Of a stretch of 64,000 nt of DNA, positions 50,479-64,000 are shown piece after piece (the stretch's first letter is position 1; each line of letters begins with the position of its first letter). This DNA is from Halichondria panicea (taxonomy: Eukaryota; Porifera; Demospongiae; Suberitida; Halichondriidae), in contig NC_087379.1 in NCBI RefSeq assembly GCF_963675165.1, positions 8,149,839 through 8,213,838 of the forward strand, in the 5' to 3' direction. A program made the position numbers and the translations under genes. The notes under the pieces are model-generated. The model worked only from the letters and a program-made list of their open reading frames with translations. It was not told where the DNA came from and did not search any database.

Positions 50479-53400
50479 TCACAATAGTCGTCCTAAGATA
50501 AGCACATCTTCGGGTGGTGATCCTTTACCAGATGCATCGGCATCCAATCTGAGTACCTTGAAACCGATCTTCTTATAGAATTTCTTTGCACGTTCGTTTT
50601 GGGCATTCATTTCCAGATGTACGCCATGAGACCCTGCAGCAGGCAAGAGCATCAAGTGCGGTGAGCCATTGAAACCAGCCACTTGGAGGAACACTACAGG
50701 CTCTTAAATGAAACAATCCGTATAATAATTATACTTATAATATACTTGTGAGGCTTGCTTAAATATGAATATATTTACGTACAAGGCAAACTACAACAGA
50801 ATTAACACAACAAGACAATTCTCAGATGGGGACGAACAACCTTTAGCCTTGAGAGTGGCGAGGAGTGTCTTGAGCATGCGTGTGCCCACTCCTTGTCCCT
50901 GAGCCCTCTTCATGAGGTCGATGTGCATGTGAGAGGGGTAGTCACGCTGGAGACGAGGCGGGAGGAAGAAGCTAGGCCGGAACAAATCCTCGAGCAACTC
51001 CTACAAAGGACATGGTAACAGCTAGTACATAAATTTTAATTTGCTGCAATTTGTGTTTTAGGCTTTTAGAGAGCAATGTCATCGTGTGAGTATAACTTTA
51101 ATGTAATTTTTTTCCTATAATAGTATACACTGCAAAACTTCAACTATAGTACACAAATAACATGCTCACGACTTATAAGACCTAGAACAGTACCTCCTCC
51201 GGGTGGGGTCCCTTCTCTCTGACCTCCAGAGGGGGAACTGGGTAGTCGTTGGTGACGAGTGGTAGCCACTCCTCCAGGTACGCCTTGTAGAAAGCCTGAG
51301 AGTCTAGCGTGGCCAACATGTAGCCGCACACACCCAGGGCATCCTCCAGAACAAAGCAGAGGTCAGGGCTGAGGGTGAGGTATGGACCAACAAACCTGGA
51401 AGGGGGGGGGGTTGATAAACAGAAAACCATAATGGATTATGTAAATGATATGGGAACGAAGTGCGAACAGGTTAGTAAACTGAGAATGATTGTCTAAGTG
51501 ATCTCATGAATGCCCTCCTGGTGATATACAAGCATAAGTACAGTGCAAGCTGTGGACGCAAAAAAATGTTTATAATCAATACTTGTCATCATGTACATGA
51601 TAAGCGAACAGCTACTACACAACGTCCTGTACATGCATGTATGATAAGCAGCTCACCTGTCTCCCAGCATGTTAGGGAAGTTGGGGAAGTCCCCTGTTGC
51701 ATCCCGCCCACTGTTTCCCGTCTCCAGGCAGGTCTGATAGACGAGGGCCTTGTCGTCAAGACGATACGGGCGTATGGTGTATATCACAGGGGAGGGGGGC
51801 TCGGGAGGAGTGTGACCACGCCCATAAAGCTTCTTAGAGCCTCGAACTTGAGGAAGTAGCCGCTAGAGGGGAACGAGGGCAAAGGTCACACAACCAAGGC
51901 CTAACTGGAGGGGGGTCACTGAACATGAGAGGCCTTTAGCATAAATTGCTTAAGAACCAGAAAAAACCAGTTTCCACTTGAATGAAGATTGTTTTCTTTA
52001 AGAACCAGAAAACCATACCTATTCTACAGTGGAACCTCTGAACAAACCCTCCGCCTTTATAAGCTTTAACAAGATCAGAGGTTCCACTGTAACCATGGTT
52101 TTGAACCACCATCAAAGGTACAAAATCACAAATTATTTTTTCAATACATTGTAGATACAACAATTCAAAAACAAGCATTTTGCAAAAAACAGAAGGTGAG
52201 AATGGAAATGAGAGTGAGTTGTTGTCTATGACAACTGTTGAGAGATAATAATTATTCTGATAATTCATAAAGTGATTTTTTAAGTAGTTTCTTTAATTGC
52301 TGAATCAACTGTTAATTAAATTGTGGTTGATGATTAAAATTATTATTATTAATTATTAATTAAACAATTGTTGTGAGAATGAATTTAGCTAGAGCAGAAA
52401 TTATTAACAACTTAACAAGAATAGAGTGTTTGTTACAGCAGTAATCACCAGCACCAGAGAGAGCATCCAAGAGAGAGACAAGCACCACACACACACACAC
52501 ACACACACCACATAAGGGGCCACCTGCCTAAACAGCCCTCAGGCTAATTATTATTATTAGATTAGAATGGTGTGTCCATGTTGTGTATCGGCACACAGTG
52601 GCAGACGTTATACATCGCGTGCTACACAGTGGTTAGGGGGGAGAGAGAAAGCCCAACGGTTACCTTCCATACCAGAATAATCATATAGAATAAGGGATTC
52701 GACTACATGCATACCGTAGTTGATTAATTACAGCGCCACTCTAATTATACGAAATTTAAATAATTATTTCTCCCTATATCACCATACGTTCATTTGGTAC
52801 ATATCGTATAAGCGCGAAATTTTCGAGTCATTTGAATTTCGTGAAATGGCCTCTAAAAGCATTTCGTTGGAATAAATTTGCGCTATTTGGTCAAATCATA
52901 GATAAAAGAGAAAGGGATTGGCAACAGAATGCACTTCCGGTACCATCCGTGTTTCGCCTCGAGGCTTACTTCTAACGTGGGAGTCTAAACATGAATAATT
53001 CATGAGAATTGTTTTTGCCGTCTGTAAAAAAGTCTACGAGCAGTTCTACTGCTAAACATCAACTTCACCTCATTTGTGTGGCCATTTGGGACATAGCACA
53101 CTACTTAGTAACACAACCTTAGCTATAGGAACACAAGCATGAAAAAGCCTCTGACAGAGGCTCTCTGTACCTCTAGCTACTTCACGAAAACCAAGATTAT
53201 ATTCTAAATGATACCTACCATCAGGGGGCATGTGTTTAAGTTGGAGGGGTCTTTGAGAAGTAGGCATTAGACACAATAAGTTTCCCAGGTTTTCGCGGGA
53301 GTTTTAGGGCGAAACACGGATGGTTTCAGGCCCATCTGTGTACATTCAATGTAAAAGCATCACGTGAACTGCCCCCGTTGCCAATCCCTTTCTCTTCTAT

Positions 53401-56400
53401 CTATGATCAAATGACGTTGCGTCTTCTGTTAGATATAAGCATTTCGTGGACCTAATTTTCACGGATTGCTAACCCACGAAAACAGCGAAAATTAAGTCCT
53501 TCGAAAATTTTGTGCTGTACGGTTGTCTTGCAATGTCTGGCGCTGTAATGTACATCAACTACGGTGGAGATAGAGGCCTACATACCTGCATTTCAGCTGT
53601 GATCCCGCCCCTAGGAACATGGGGCTCATGGTCTGGGTTGACATCACTCCCACCAGCCTCTGTGCGGTGGAGGGAATGCCAAGGATTAGTGAAGGCCATT
53701 GTAAACATGACTTAATTGCACAGCTGGCAGCCATTAGACAATCACACACCCACACAACATGGTATCTATTCACTAGAAACAATAACAAGATGTTATACGT
53801 CATCTAAACTTGTAAAAAGCTGACACATCAAACAATTGCTTCCTTTGCAAAGACTATACATGTACACACTGTATAGCGAGTATAATTATTTCGAGGGTAT
53901 AAATGTTTGCGGTTTTCGTTGATAAAGCATGTACCGCGAACATTTATACCCTCACATGCATGCATACTGTAAAAAGGCTACTATTAAATCTGCAAAAATC
54001 TTTCTAATGGCACTTTCCGCAAACTTTATATATACCCTCAAAATATACACGCTATATGGTACATGTACACACACAAGATGCTTACCCAACCAGGCCACAT
54101 AGGAGTCCAGGAGCATTGTGGTCTCCTTGGCATCCCAGCTGTACTGGTAGAGGTCATAGAGGAGTGGGCGGTTGGGGATGGTGGTCAGGTGAGCATACAT
54201 GTCACTGACGCACGCACATACAGTATGAAACTTCTTAGCTCTTTCACACCAGCGGGAGACCTGGGGAGGGGGGGGGGGAGAGAAAAGGCCAATCAATATG
54301 TAGGCAGCATAATTATCATGTACTGTACACATAAGTTTATAATAAGGACATGCTGCAGCTGCCAATAGTGGTTACTGGTAGTGGAAATAACTTCTAAGCC
54401 ATTGCACAACTGCTAACAGCTGCTAGGGTGTCAGGTGATCAGCTACTTCACATGGTAATACATAATCACATGATACAATACAATTAGACACCCCATTAGT
54501 ACATATGTAGCTCACATCGACTAAGTTCATCCCTTCCTCCAGAGGAGAGTCGCATGTTTCACCGTCACTCTGCAGTCCATCGTCCGGCTCCATTCTCTCC
54601 ACACTCCTCACACCACCGCCCACTCCACCCACGCAGTCCACTGGTTCACACCCCTTCAACTTCTCGTAGCTCTGCAGCAAACTATACCCGGGCGCATTCT
54701 CTTTAAGCCAGCAAAACTCCTTCAAAACGTGCAAGGCCTGTTCCCCGTGCTGGTGGGGAAGGAAAAAATAGTCTACCATTAGACAGAGATCTTTGAATGT
54801 GAATTGCTCTGATATAGAAGCCTCTTCAATAGCACCCTCCACTCTAGGTGGTGAGGGCACACCCATTGCACTACTGCCTATTTCTTCCTGATCAGAGCAG
54901 CCCATTTGTTCAGCATCTATTGCCTTGGCTATGGACTCGGCATCTTTCACGGGTTTATAGTGTTCTGGTTTGCGTCGTGGGATTTTGAACTCTGCGAACC
55001 AATCCTTGAGAGAAGCTACCAGTGCCAATTTGGGGTCGTAAAATGAATCGCCGTTCCCACTACGTGCGCATTCCTTAGATTTTATATCACTTGAAATATC
55101 CAGCGAGGTTAGGTCCGGTGATTCTTCCATCTCGAGCAGCATGGCTTGTCTTGTTGGGGAGGCTCTTTTGTTGAGAGTATTGGAGCACTTGCTCCACTGG
55201 GCTAGGGTGTGTATGGCCACATAGTTGGCACCGTATTCACAGTTTGGGTTCGTTACTACACCGCGAAGTTTTTGTAGTAGACCTACGGATCGTCCGTCGT
55301 ATGGACCGAGGAATAATCGGCGTTGATCGTAGTCGTTGGCGTGGATATTGTCCCAGATGACAGGTGGGCGTTTAATGACTGCCGACAATTCTTCAATGGA
55401 CTCGACTGATATGACCTTCGATATGACCTTAGGACCTGTAAAGAAAACGAAACACAATCACTATAACTACAGAGTTGTAGCCTTATCGAAACAATGGAAT
55501 GGTACAAGTAGTGACTCAGCTGTTCTATTGTACACATGTAGTTAAGAGAAAAGGGAGTGCTAGTGTTTATGGTAAAGAATGCAAAAACAATCATTGCTCT
55601 GTTAGTAAACCCCAGACTGAATGGAGTCCCTACAAGATTGCACACACACACAATCACATGAGGGGAGTAGAGATCAAAGGATTGGCTGATATCCATGAAA
55701 CTTGATCTACAACAACTTTTAAAAATGTAATATAATAATAATTATCACGGAAATTAGTCTGATAAGATGAAAGGCTCAGAGGTCATGACTGTAATGCCAC
55801 TAATGTGTTGACCTCACCTGTCCACATGATATCAATGTCAGGATGCAGCTCGGCTCCAATGTGTAGCAGATACTGGGAGTCTGCCACGGTGGGTAGTGCC
55901 CGGGAGGCACAATATTCTGTGAGGGAGGGGTTATAAGATAATGGTGTAGATGAGGGGTTAAACGCCAATAGCATGTTTAGCATGTTTAACTCGTAACGTA
56001 CAACACTGATGATTCAGACATGTGGAACAGAAAATGCACAATACAAGAAGTTAGGCATAACAAGTGATTAAGTGCTGCAATTAGTTGGACACAGTTGGCA
56101 GGTCACCTGTTGGACAGAATAGGAATGCCTCAGGGCGTTCCAGGTGTGTGTACATGTCGTTAGTGATGGTCACTTGAGCATGAGCAAAGGAGGGGAACAC
56201 TTTCTCATCGGCAGGACACATGTCAGACTCTATGTCATCAAATAGCATGGAAAACGATTTGCAGCCTAGAGCAGCCACCTGGATATGAGGGGGGGGCGGG
56301 GGTTAGGCACATACACTTGTGGAAAACCAAAATAAATTTCGGATGTACATCAAGGATTTACAATAATTATAGCTCAACTATAGGATATGTTATTAGCTCA

Positions 56401-57266
56401 ACTAGGCTTGACAAATATGAACAATAGCGTATGGAAATGTCAGTGCCAAGAGAGTTAACTAGGTGGTGGGCATGCACACGTGAGATCACCTGATCCAGTT
56501 TTCTCTTGAGTAATGTGACGTCTTCACAACTAGAGAAGGTGATATCGAGTCCCGGGGCAATGGCGTATATAAACAGTACCCCTCTGTCCCTGCACTCCTG
56601 GATGAGCAGGGAGAGAGTGTTGGCCTCCTCCAGGGTGTAAAGGTCACGCCAGTATGCACGATGCTTGTCATCGTCTTTAGGGGCGTACAGGTACACGTTG
56701 AGTCCCCACACCGACATACTGTGTGTGTGTGTGGGTGGGGTGTGATGTAGCTACATAGATTATGTACAAACGAATAATTTATATTGTGCTGGCAATAATT
56801 ATGTCAAATCTCTTTTGCTTTGATGCACAGAAACTACTTATTTATTGCTGTACGCTGTTAAAAATATTACTTACTGAGTGAATAGATCACACCTCTGCTC
56901 ATGGCTCCATGGTCGTCCATAGAAGCCTGCACACACACAGGGACTAGTCACACACACACAGAGAGCATTGCCTTGCATGCCATGTCCCATATAATTATAA
57001 TTATAAAAATTAATAATAAAAAAAATAATTATGCATTTAATAATTATTTGTGGATTTGTCATATTTAATAGAGCGAATGCAATAAATCCACAGAAACACA
57101 TGCAATACTGCACATAAGGCCTGTATCTAAACAGCTACAGTGTAATTAAATAACTTAAAAATACAAGCATAGCCGGCCACAGGCGCTACTGTACATCATG
57201 ATAATTATGACGTTTGTTACCTTCAACCACTCCACATAGAAATTGTCTTTGACTTCTTGCCGCCAT
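50479..57266 (-). CDS. OGA: Protein O-GlcNAcase, copy B
   Basis: Second complete GH84 O-GlcNAcase gene. Exons in coding order: 57221-57266, 56875-56926, 56490-56718, 56107-56278, 55818-55916, 54516-55435, 54086-54260, 53586-53659, 51657-51862, 51194-51395, 50841-51000, 50479-50633; every exon has the same length as in copy A, giving 829 residues. Catalytic FDDIESD and all splice sites are intact. I noticed three amino-acid differences from copy A: T-G-D instead of T-R-D in exon 9, GPHPEE instead of GPNPEE in exon 10, and FKVLRL instead of FKILRL in exon 12, all in or near the C-terminal acetyltransferase-like part. Upstream sequence including the promoter region is also duplicated, so both copies could be expressed. 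Confidence 0.97.
52886..53412. mobile_element. 527-bp palindromic element in O-GlcNAcase intron 8 (unit B)
   Basis: Same element as 43834-44360, inherited through the duplication with only a few base differences. Confidence 0.75.
53869..54059. mobile_element. TATAGCG-type MITE, uninterrupted (unit B)
   Basis: 191 bp with the same ends as 44811-45207 but without the nested pogo-like MITE. The empty TA site is at 53979-53980. Confidence 0.8.
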
Positions 57267-57708
57267 CTGATGTATATCACACACTGTTATCTGTCTACAG
57301 ACATGTTTATAAGCTTCAACAACAATTTTATTGCACACACGATGCGTAATAAAAATATACCAGCTTCGCTGTCGAGTTGACCTTTGAACCCTTGTCAGAC
57401 CGGATTGACTACTTTACAATATTTCATTCAAATGTACTGTCTATACTCTTAATTAGAATGACTGTTGAAAATAATGTTTATAACATGAACTTGAGTTTTG
57501 TTGGGGATACATACAAGTGACATGCACACACACCATTCATACACATGTGCACATAAAACACGTATGTAATCACAAATAAATCAAGGCAACAGAAAAGTCC
57601 TTCCTGGCACTGTAACGCTGATAAACGGTTCAAAAGAGAGTACATATAAAGAGAGCCTTAACATGAAAGAGGTAGAAAAGACAAAGTTACAATAGTAGAA
57701 AAACAGTA
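57267..57708. other. Gap between TENT4 3' end and O-GlcNAcase copy B start
   Basis: 442 bp between two genes on the same strand. The reverse complement carries AATAAA near 57327-57332, a candidate TENT4 poly(A) signal only about 60 bases upstream of the OGA ATG. No other gene. Confidence 0.55.
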
Positions 57709-59115
57709 CTAGCTACTCACATCGTTCGTGGTTGATTGTGTTGAGGAGATGGGCGTGATCGGGGCAGGCTGCTGTTGCGTGTAATGATTTGTCATAGAAT
57801 AAGAAGCACCATTAACGGGACTATACACCATCGAGGGGTACTGTTGTTGGACGTATGTGGGTGTGGTCAATAGCGGCCCCAGCTGTACAAAATACGGTGA
57901 ACTAGATGCTTGCGGTGAGAGGGGGTGGGCAGGCCAGTTGGCATCCACCCAGTTTCGATACTCGTCAACTTCAGCCGATACTTGAATAATTGAACTAAGA
58001 AGCGAGTCACATTTTGGAGTCGGGTTATCTCGAGTCAGCACTAGAGTGTGTAGCCGCAGGAAAGCTTGCTCGAATGATTGCTTCACTTGCCACATGCCGT
58101 AGCACCCCCTGCTAGCATTGCCGGCTTTAGGGTCAGTGGGGTCAATAATGAACAACATCGATCGATCATCAGCCAGATCATTTTTGTCGAAGTACGAACC
58201 TCCATCCAACACTGTGATACCTGTCTTCATGTAGTTGAAATTTCGGCCATACAACTCGAAAAACTCGATTAGAAGAACTCCTAGATTTGCGTCAGAGTCT
58301 GCAGCTTTGTACCTCGGGTGAACTTGCAGAAAGTTGACAATGAGAAGGATGATACTGTACGAACTGATGCCACCATAGAAGACCTCGTTGAGATTACGCT
58401 GAGTCAGGAACTGCTTTATCACAAGGGCAAGTTTGGGCAGGGCAGGATACTCGTGAATGAACGATGTTATCATTCTCGCACTTTCGATTCCTGTATCTCG
58501 ATTAAAACTGATGTCCACTTTGACCTCCGTTACTTTGTCGATGAATCTGATGATTGGAATGCTGGTCTTGTCCAGGACTAGAATACTACCGTCTACAGCA
58601 ATGTCAGCGGTGACAAAATCCTCTTCAAGCGAGAACAGAGGCAGCTTAGCCCACTGGCCTAGAACAACCAAGTCAATATCACTTGTGGGTAGAAACAAGT
58701 TGTTACACACACTTCCAAACACACTCACAACGGCATGAGGCCATCGGTTTTTGATTATATGAGCCACTCGGGTTATAACATCGGCCCTCATCCGGATCTC
58801 AGACGGTCGAGGTTTCAGATACTCGTAGCAATCGCTAATCTCCTCATGAAGCCCAGGTGGGTCTCGTGGATAGTCTTTAGTTTTCCACGGTGTACAGGTC
58901 TTCGTCGATTCTCCCGAAAGCAGTTTTTTTCTTTTGGACATGCTAGGGATAGTTTGTTCTTGAGCTAGTATACTAGCATCAGTACGTGCCGCTACATCGA
59001 CACTTCCAAGTGGGAGGTAGTCCGGCTGTGACGTGGTTGTTTCCTCAATTTTGGCCCACGTTTCAGAGGCGGGAGTAATACCTGTATGTCTTACTGATGT
59101 TGTGGTGGAGGCCAT
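57709..59115 (-). CDS. TENT4: TENT4-type non-canonical poly(A) polymerase (TRF4/PAPD5-7 family)
   Basis: Terminal nucleotidyltransferase that adds A-rich tails to nuclear RNAs for exosome trimming and, in mammals, mixed tails to mRNAs. 468 residues in a single coding exon; start MASTTTSVRHTG is preceded by an acceptor (CTGCAG then GAG), implying a 5' leader exon. The catalytic domain begins GLHEEISDCYEYLKPRPSE. The polymerase signature is VFGSVCNNLFLPTSDIDLVV with the first two metal-binding aspartates; the third is in EVKVDISFNRDTG. The PAP-associated domain follows (LPKLALVIKQFLTQRNLNEV, GGISSYSIILLIVNFLQ, LLIEFFELYGRNFNY). The tail is Pro/Gln/Tyr-rich and lacks the basic end of vertebrate TENT4. 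The frame ends at TAG 57709-57711; a donor-like GTGAGT overlaps the last codons, so a further exon is possible. Confidence 0.95.
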   Translation of the reverse strand: MASTTTSVRHTGITPASETWAKIEETTTSQPDYLPLGSVDVAARTDASILAQEQTIPSMSKRKKLLSGESTKTCTPWKTKDYPRDPPGLHEEISDCYEYLKPRPSEIRMRADVITRVAHIIKNRWPHAVVSVFGSVCNNLFLPTSDIDLVVLGQWAKLPLFSLEEDFVTADIAVDGSILVLDKTSIPIIRFIDKVTEVKVDISFNRDTGIESARMITSFIHEYPALPKLALVIKQFLTQRNLNEVFYGGISSYSIILLIVNFLQVHPRYKAADSDANLGVLLIEFFELYGRNFNYMKTGITVLDGGSYFDKNDLADDRSMLFIIDPTDPKAGNASRGCYGMWQVKQSFEQAFLRLHTLVLTRDNPTPKCDSLLSSIIQVSAEVDEYRNWVDANWPAHPLSPQASSSPYFVQLGPLLTTPTYVQQQYPSMVYSPVNGASYSMTNHYTQQQPAPITPISSTQSTTNDVSS

Positions 59116-60174
59116 CTCCTGCAGACAAATCAACATTCAGAAGGTCAACATATGCTTCTGAAACAATGTTTCACTGCTAAGCATACACTTAAAGCGTAAT
59201 TCGACACAAAACACAACATGTTAATTGGGATGTAATGTATTCTTTTCAAGCAAACCATAGAAAACATGCTCCAATTTACTATGACATTAAATTAACGCTC
59301 ATGTAAAATCTATAGCACCACTCACGTGTTTGCAGAGGGTAACAACAGAGAGTGGTTGGTAAGTGTTTTTCTATTTAAATAGTTCCTGCAGGAAACAACA
59401 CAGTAACAGCAGCTACACAACTGACGGCATGCTATATGAGGTACTATCATGGTTAATATAGCAAGGAATCAAAAGCTTTCCAAGTATTCTAACATTCTAG
59501 GGATAGCTGAGGCAATGAATATTTAATTTGTTAGAGACAAGTGACCCTTAGTGCAATATTCCCAGAAGGATTTCGCATATTGTTAAGAATAGTCACTGAG
59601 AGTACAAAAAATGCAGAGTGTTCTTAGAATTATAAAACCTGACATCACAAACAACGCTGGTTGTGCAATACCTCATAAACATTATTAGGTGTGTCTTGTA
59701 CAATGTATACACAGGGAACTAGTAACTTCACTGAGAGGGACTTACATTAATGCTTCTAATATATTGTATGTACCAATATTAGCTATAAAATTGATATTAT
59801 GTACATGATAATAATCAGTAGAATGATTAAATGAACATGTGCTAACAGATAATGGACTAGTTTGCACGTGTGTGTATCTGACTAGCTTGACTAGCTACAA
59901 CTCACTCTGTGAAGTGATGAAGGTGTGTTTTGGCAGATAGCCGAGTCAGATATGAGAGTTGGTTCAGAGTTGTCTTCAAAAACAGATCAGTAATAGATTT
60001 CTCAAACAAAGACTTTCTCTTGATAGCGTGGGTATTTGAACTACGCCCACTGACACACCCTCAGGAGAACCACGCCCCCTTTGTTGTTGTATTCTTATTA
60101 AAGCACAGTAGTAATTTACTCAAAGAAGTAGAATTTTCGTGACAGTTTTTGTTTGCTGTTCAGGCCATTGAGAT
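59116..60174. promoter_or_regulatory. Divergent intergenic region TENT4 / SDR gene
   Basis: 1059 bp between the two starts, presumably holding both promoters and the TENT4 leader exon. AT-rich, with no repeat, tRNA or further gene recognised. A short plus-strand frame at 59930-60142 shows no family resemblance. Confidence 0.5.
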
Positions 60175-61473
60175 ATGAATAGACTACTTAGGGTAGTCAC
60201 ACTACTCATCAAGTTCCTATTCTTCACAATCTGGGGGGCTATACGGGCCTGCATACCAAGATGGTGTTCAAAATCAAGACCTGACTTCAGTGCTGATATT
60301 TGCCTTGTTACGGGAGCTGCTCAGGGCCTGGGCCGACAACTCGCTATCAAATTCGCCGAGAGTGGATCTACAATGGTTCTGTGGGACATTGATCAGCAAA
60401 AACTAAAGGCAGTGGCCGAGGAAATAACTGAAATGGGTAACGAAGTATTTACAGACGTGGTGGACTGTGGGAACAGACATCAAGTGTACCGGGCTGCCAA
60501 GAAGATACAGAAGGATATCGGAGATGTGGCTGTCCTCGTGAACAACGCCGGCCGCCTGTCAGGACAGAAGATATGGGAGAGCTCTGATAAAGCCATCGAG
60601 AAGACGTTTCAAGTCAACACTCTTGCTCATTTCTGGGTAAGCCCCTGTCATTATACATTCTACCGTCTTTCTTTTAATTATAGGACCACTCTAATTATAC
60701 GAAACTTGAATATTTCGCCCATTTATAGCTCCATATAAACTCGTACATGTATAGTAACTAGTGATATCATTTCTATAGTCTAGCGTATGCCAGTTAATGT
60801 ATAGTACCGCAATCCTAGTAGTTGCATATCACATGACAATCAACTGCCCCCCCCCCCACACACACACAGACAGTGAAGGCGTTCCTTCCCTGGATGATGG
60901 AGAACGACTATGGCTATATTGTCCAGATATGTTCTGTGTGTGCGTTTGTGGGTGGTGCCGGACTAACCGATTATTGTGCTTCCAAATCAGCGGCAGTCAT
61001 GTTTGCAGAGACACTTCGTACAGAGCTAAGAGCAGCCAACAAGACTGGGATCAATGTCACCTGTGTGTGTCCGTCGCATATCGGAGATACGAGGATGTTT
61101 GCAGGCGTGAAGACCAGGTTGCAGTGGTTGTTTCGTAGCCTGAGGGCGGAGGACGTGGCTGATCGCACTCTGAGGGCAGTTCAGGACGGGCAGTTCCTTG
61201 TGGCTATCCCTAAACTATTCTATGTGTTCATCTTCTTGAAAGGGTGAGGACAGACTTAGACTGCTCACACGACTTTGTTAATACTTATAATTATTATTAG
61301 CAAATTTATTGTAGTGGTATTGCTTCAATTATTTTATATCCCCTCATAATATATCCCCCCTCCCCCCCCTCGGCCTCCCCCCCCCACGCAGGTTTCTACC
61401 AACTCGAGCTGTTGACTGTATTCAGAGGATAGTTGGAGCAGACGATGCAATAGACAGTAGTCACTCACAGTGA
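60175..61473 (+). CDS. SDR16C-family short-chain dehydrogenase (RDH10-like)
   Basis: Membrane-anchored NAD(P)-dependent oxidoreductase; relatives oxidise retinol (RDH10) or act on steroid or lipid alcohols (HSD17B11, SDR16C5). Exons: 60175-60636, 60870-61243, 61392-61473; 305 residues. An N-terminal hydrophobic anchor (LLRVVTLLIKFLFFTIWGA) precedes the Rossmann fold: cofactor loop LVTGAAQGLGRQ, acidic VLWDID, NNAG at the end of strand 4, catalytic Ser in YIVQICS and the YxxxK pair in DYCASKSAA. VNTLAHFWTVKAFLPWMME and the tail FLPTRAVDCIQRIVGAD are closest to RDH10. The ring substrate cannot be told from sequence. It faces TENT4 head to head and CSTF1 tail to tail, 180 bp apart. Confidence 0.92.
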
Positions 61474-61653
61474 CAATTCCACCATGTTTGTATGTATGTG
61501 CGTATAATTCTGTTCAATGTCTACTGCATATTTTGTATAATTCCTACACTTCATATTATTATTTGTAAACATTCAATTATCAAAAACTTGTACATTTCAA
61601 CAACACGACAAAAATTAATTACAACATAATAATTATAATAAGTTAGTTGGAAA

Positions 61654-64000
<2,347 letters not shown>

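Larger units (their letters stand above)
49136..57991. repeat. Tandem duplication, unit B
   Basis: 8856 bp direct copy of 40109-49135. The 171-bp length difference is mostly the 207-bp MITE in unit A, offset by small indels and repeat-length changes. In the 920-base exon 6 of O-GlcNAcase I spotted four single-base differences, all synonymous, so the copies are young or recently homogenised. Confidence 0.95.

Noticed and set aside
40109-57991. Reading the two O-GlcNAcase units as mis-joined haplotypes
   Set aside because: Not excluded, but the junction cuts two genes at unrelated points with AATT microhomology, which is what a true tandem duplication leaves; recorded as a check rather than the main view.
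58078-58968. Plus-strand frames opposite TENT4
   Set aside because: Antisense shadows of the conserved nucleotidyltransferase exon.

Overview
The window looks like nuclear DNA from an early-branching animal, most likely a demosponge (inference). Genes are split by mostly short GT-AG introns, about 50 bases to a few hundred. Neighbouring genes lie a few hundred bases apart on both strands. Introns are full of CA/TG microsatellites and small palindromic elements. The gene set is animal-type: an ephexin-like RhoGEF, an ACAP ArfGAP, protein O-GlcNAcase, a ZCWPW histone reader and WDR33. I see nothing bacterial, no CRISPR array and no viral gene. Exon models were built by hand from splice sites, reading phase and family similarity. 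Every complete model has an exon sum divisible by three, except CYB5RL, whose first intron does not join in frame under GT-AG rules.

Layout. 1-13510 (-): large ephexin-type RhoGEF whose C-terminus runs off the left edge; one intron carries a tRNA-Lys(UUU) gene. 14912-18383 (+): ZCWPW CW/PWWP histone reader. 18669-20507 (-): SSU72 phosphatase. 20794-26502 (+): WDR33, head to head with SSU72 across 286 bp. 26816-37107 (+): ACAP-type ArfGAP with BAR, PH, ArfGAP and ankyrin regions. 37514-38929 (-): leucine-rich-repeat protein. 39580-41126 (+): CYB5RL. 41468-48410 (-): O-GlcNAcase copy A. 48853-49135 (-): 5'-truncated TENT4 fragment. 49207-50135 (+): 5'-truncated CYB5RL copy. 50479-57266 (-): O-GlcNAcase copy B. 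57709-59115 (-): TENT4 poly(A) polymerase. 60175-61473 (+): SDR16C/RDH10-like dehydrogenase. 61654-64000 (-): CSTF1, running off the right edge.

The main structural event is a direct tandem duplication of about 9 kb: unit A 40109-49135, unit B 49136-57991. It doubled the whole O-GlcNAcase gene and left two promoterless gene fragments head to head at the junction. After the duplication, a pogo/Tigger-like MITE inserted into unit A only; unit B preserves the empty TA site.

Functional theme. Three core factors of mRNA 3'-end formation (SSU72, WDR33, CSTF1) and a non-canonical poly(A) polymerase (TENT4) lie within about 45 kb. SSU72 and WDR33 probably share a bidirectional promoter. The remaining genes serve unrelated roles: Rho and Arf signalling, chromatin reading, O-GlcNAc removal and redox metabolism.
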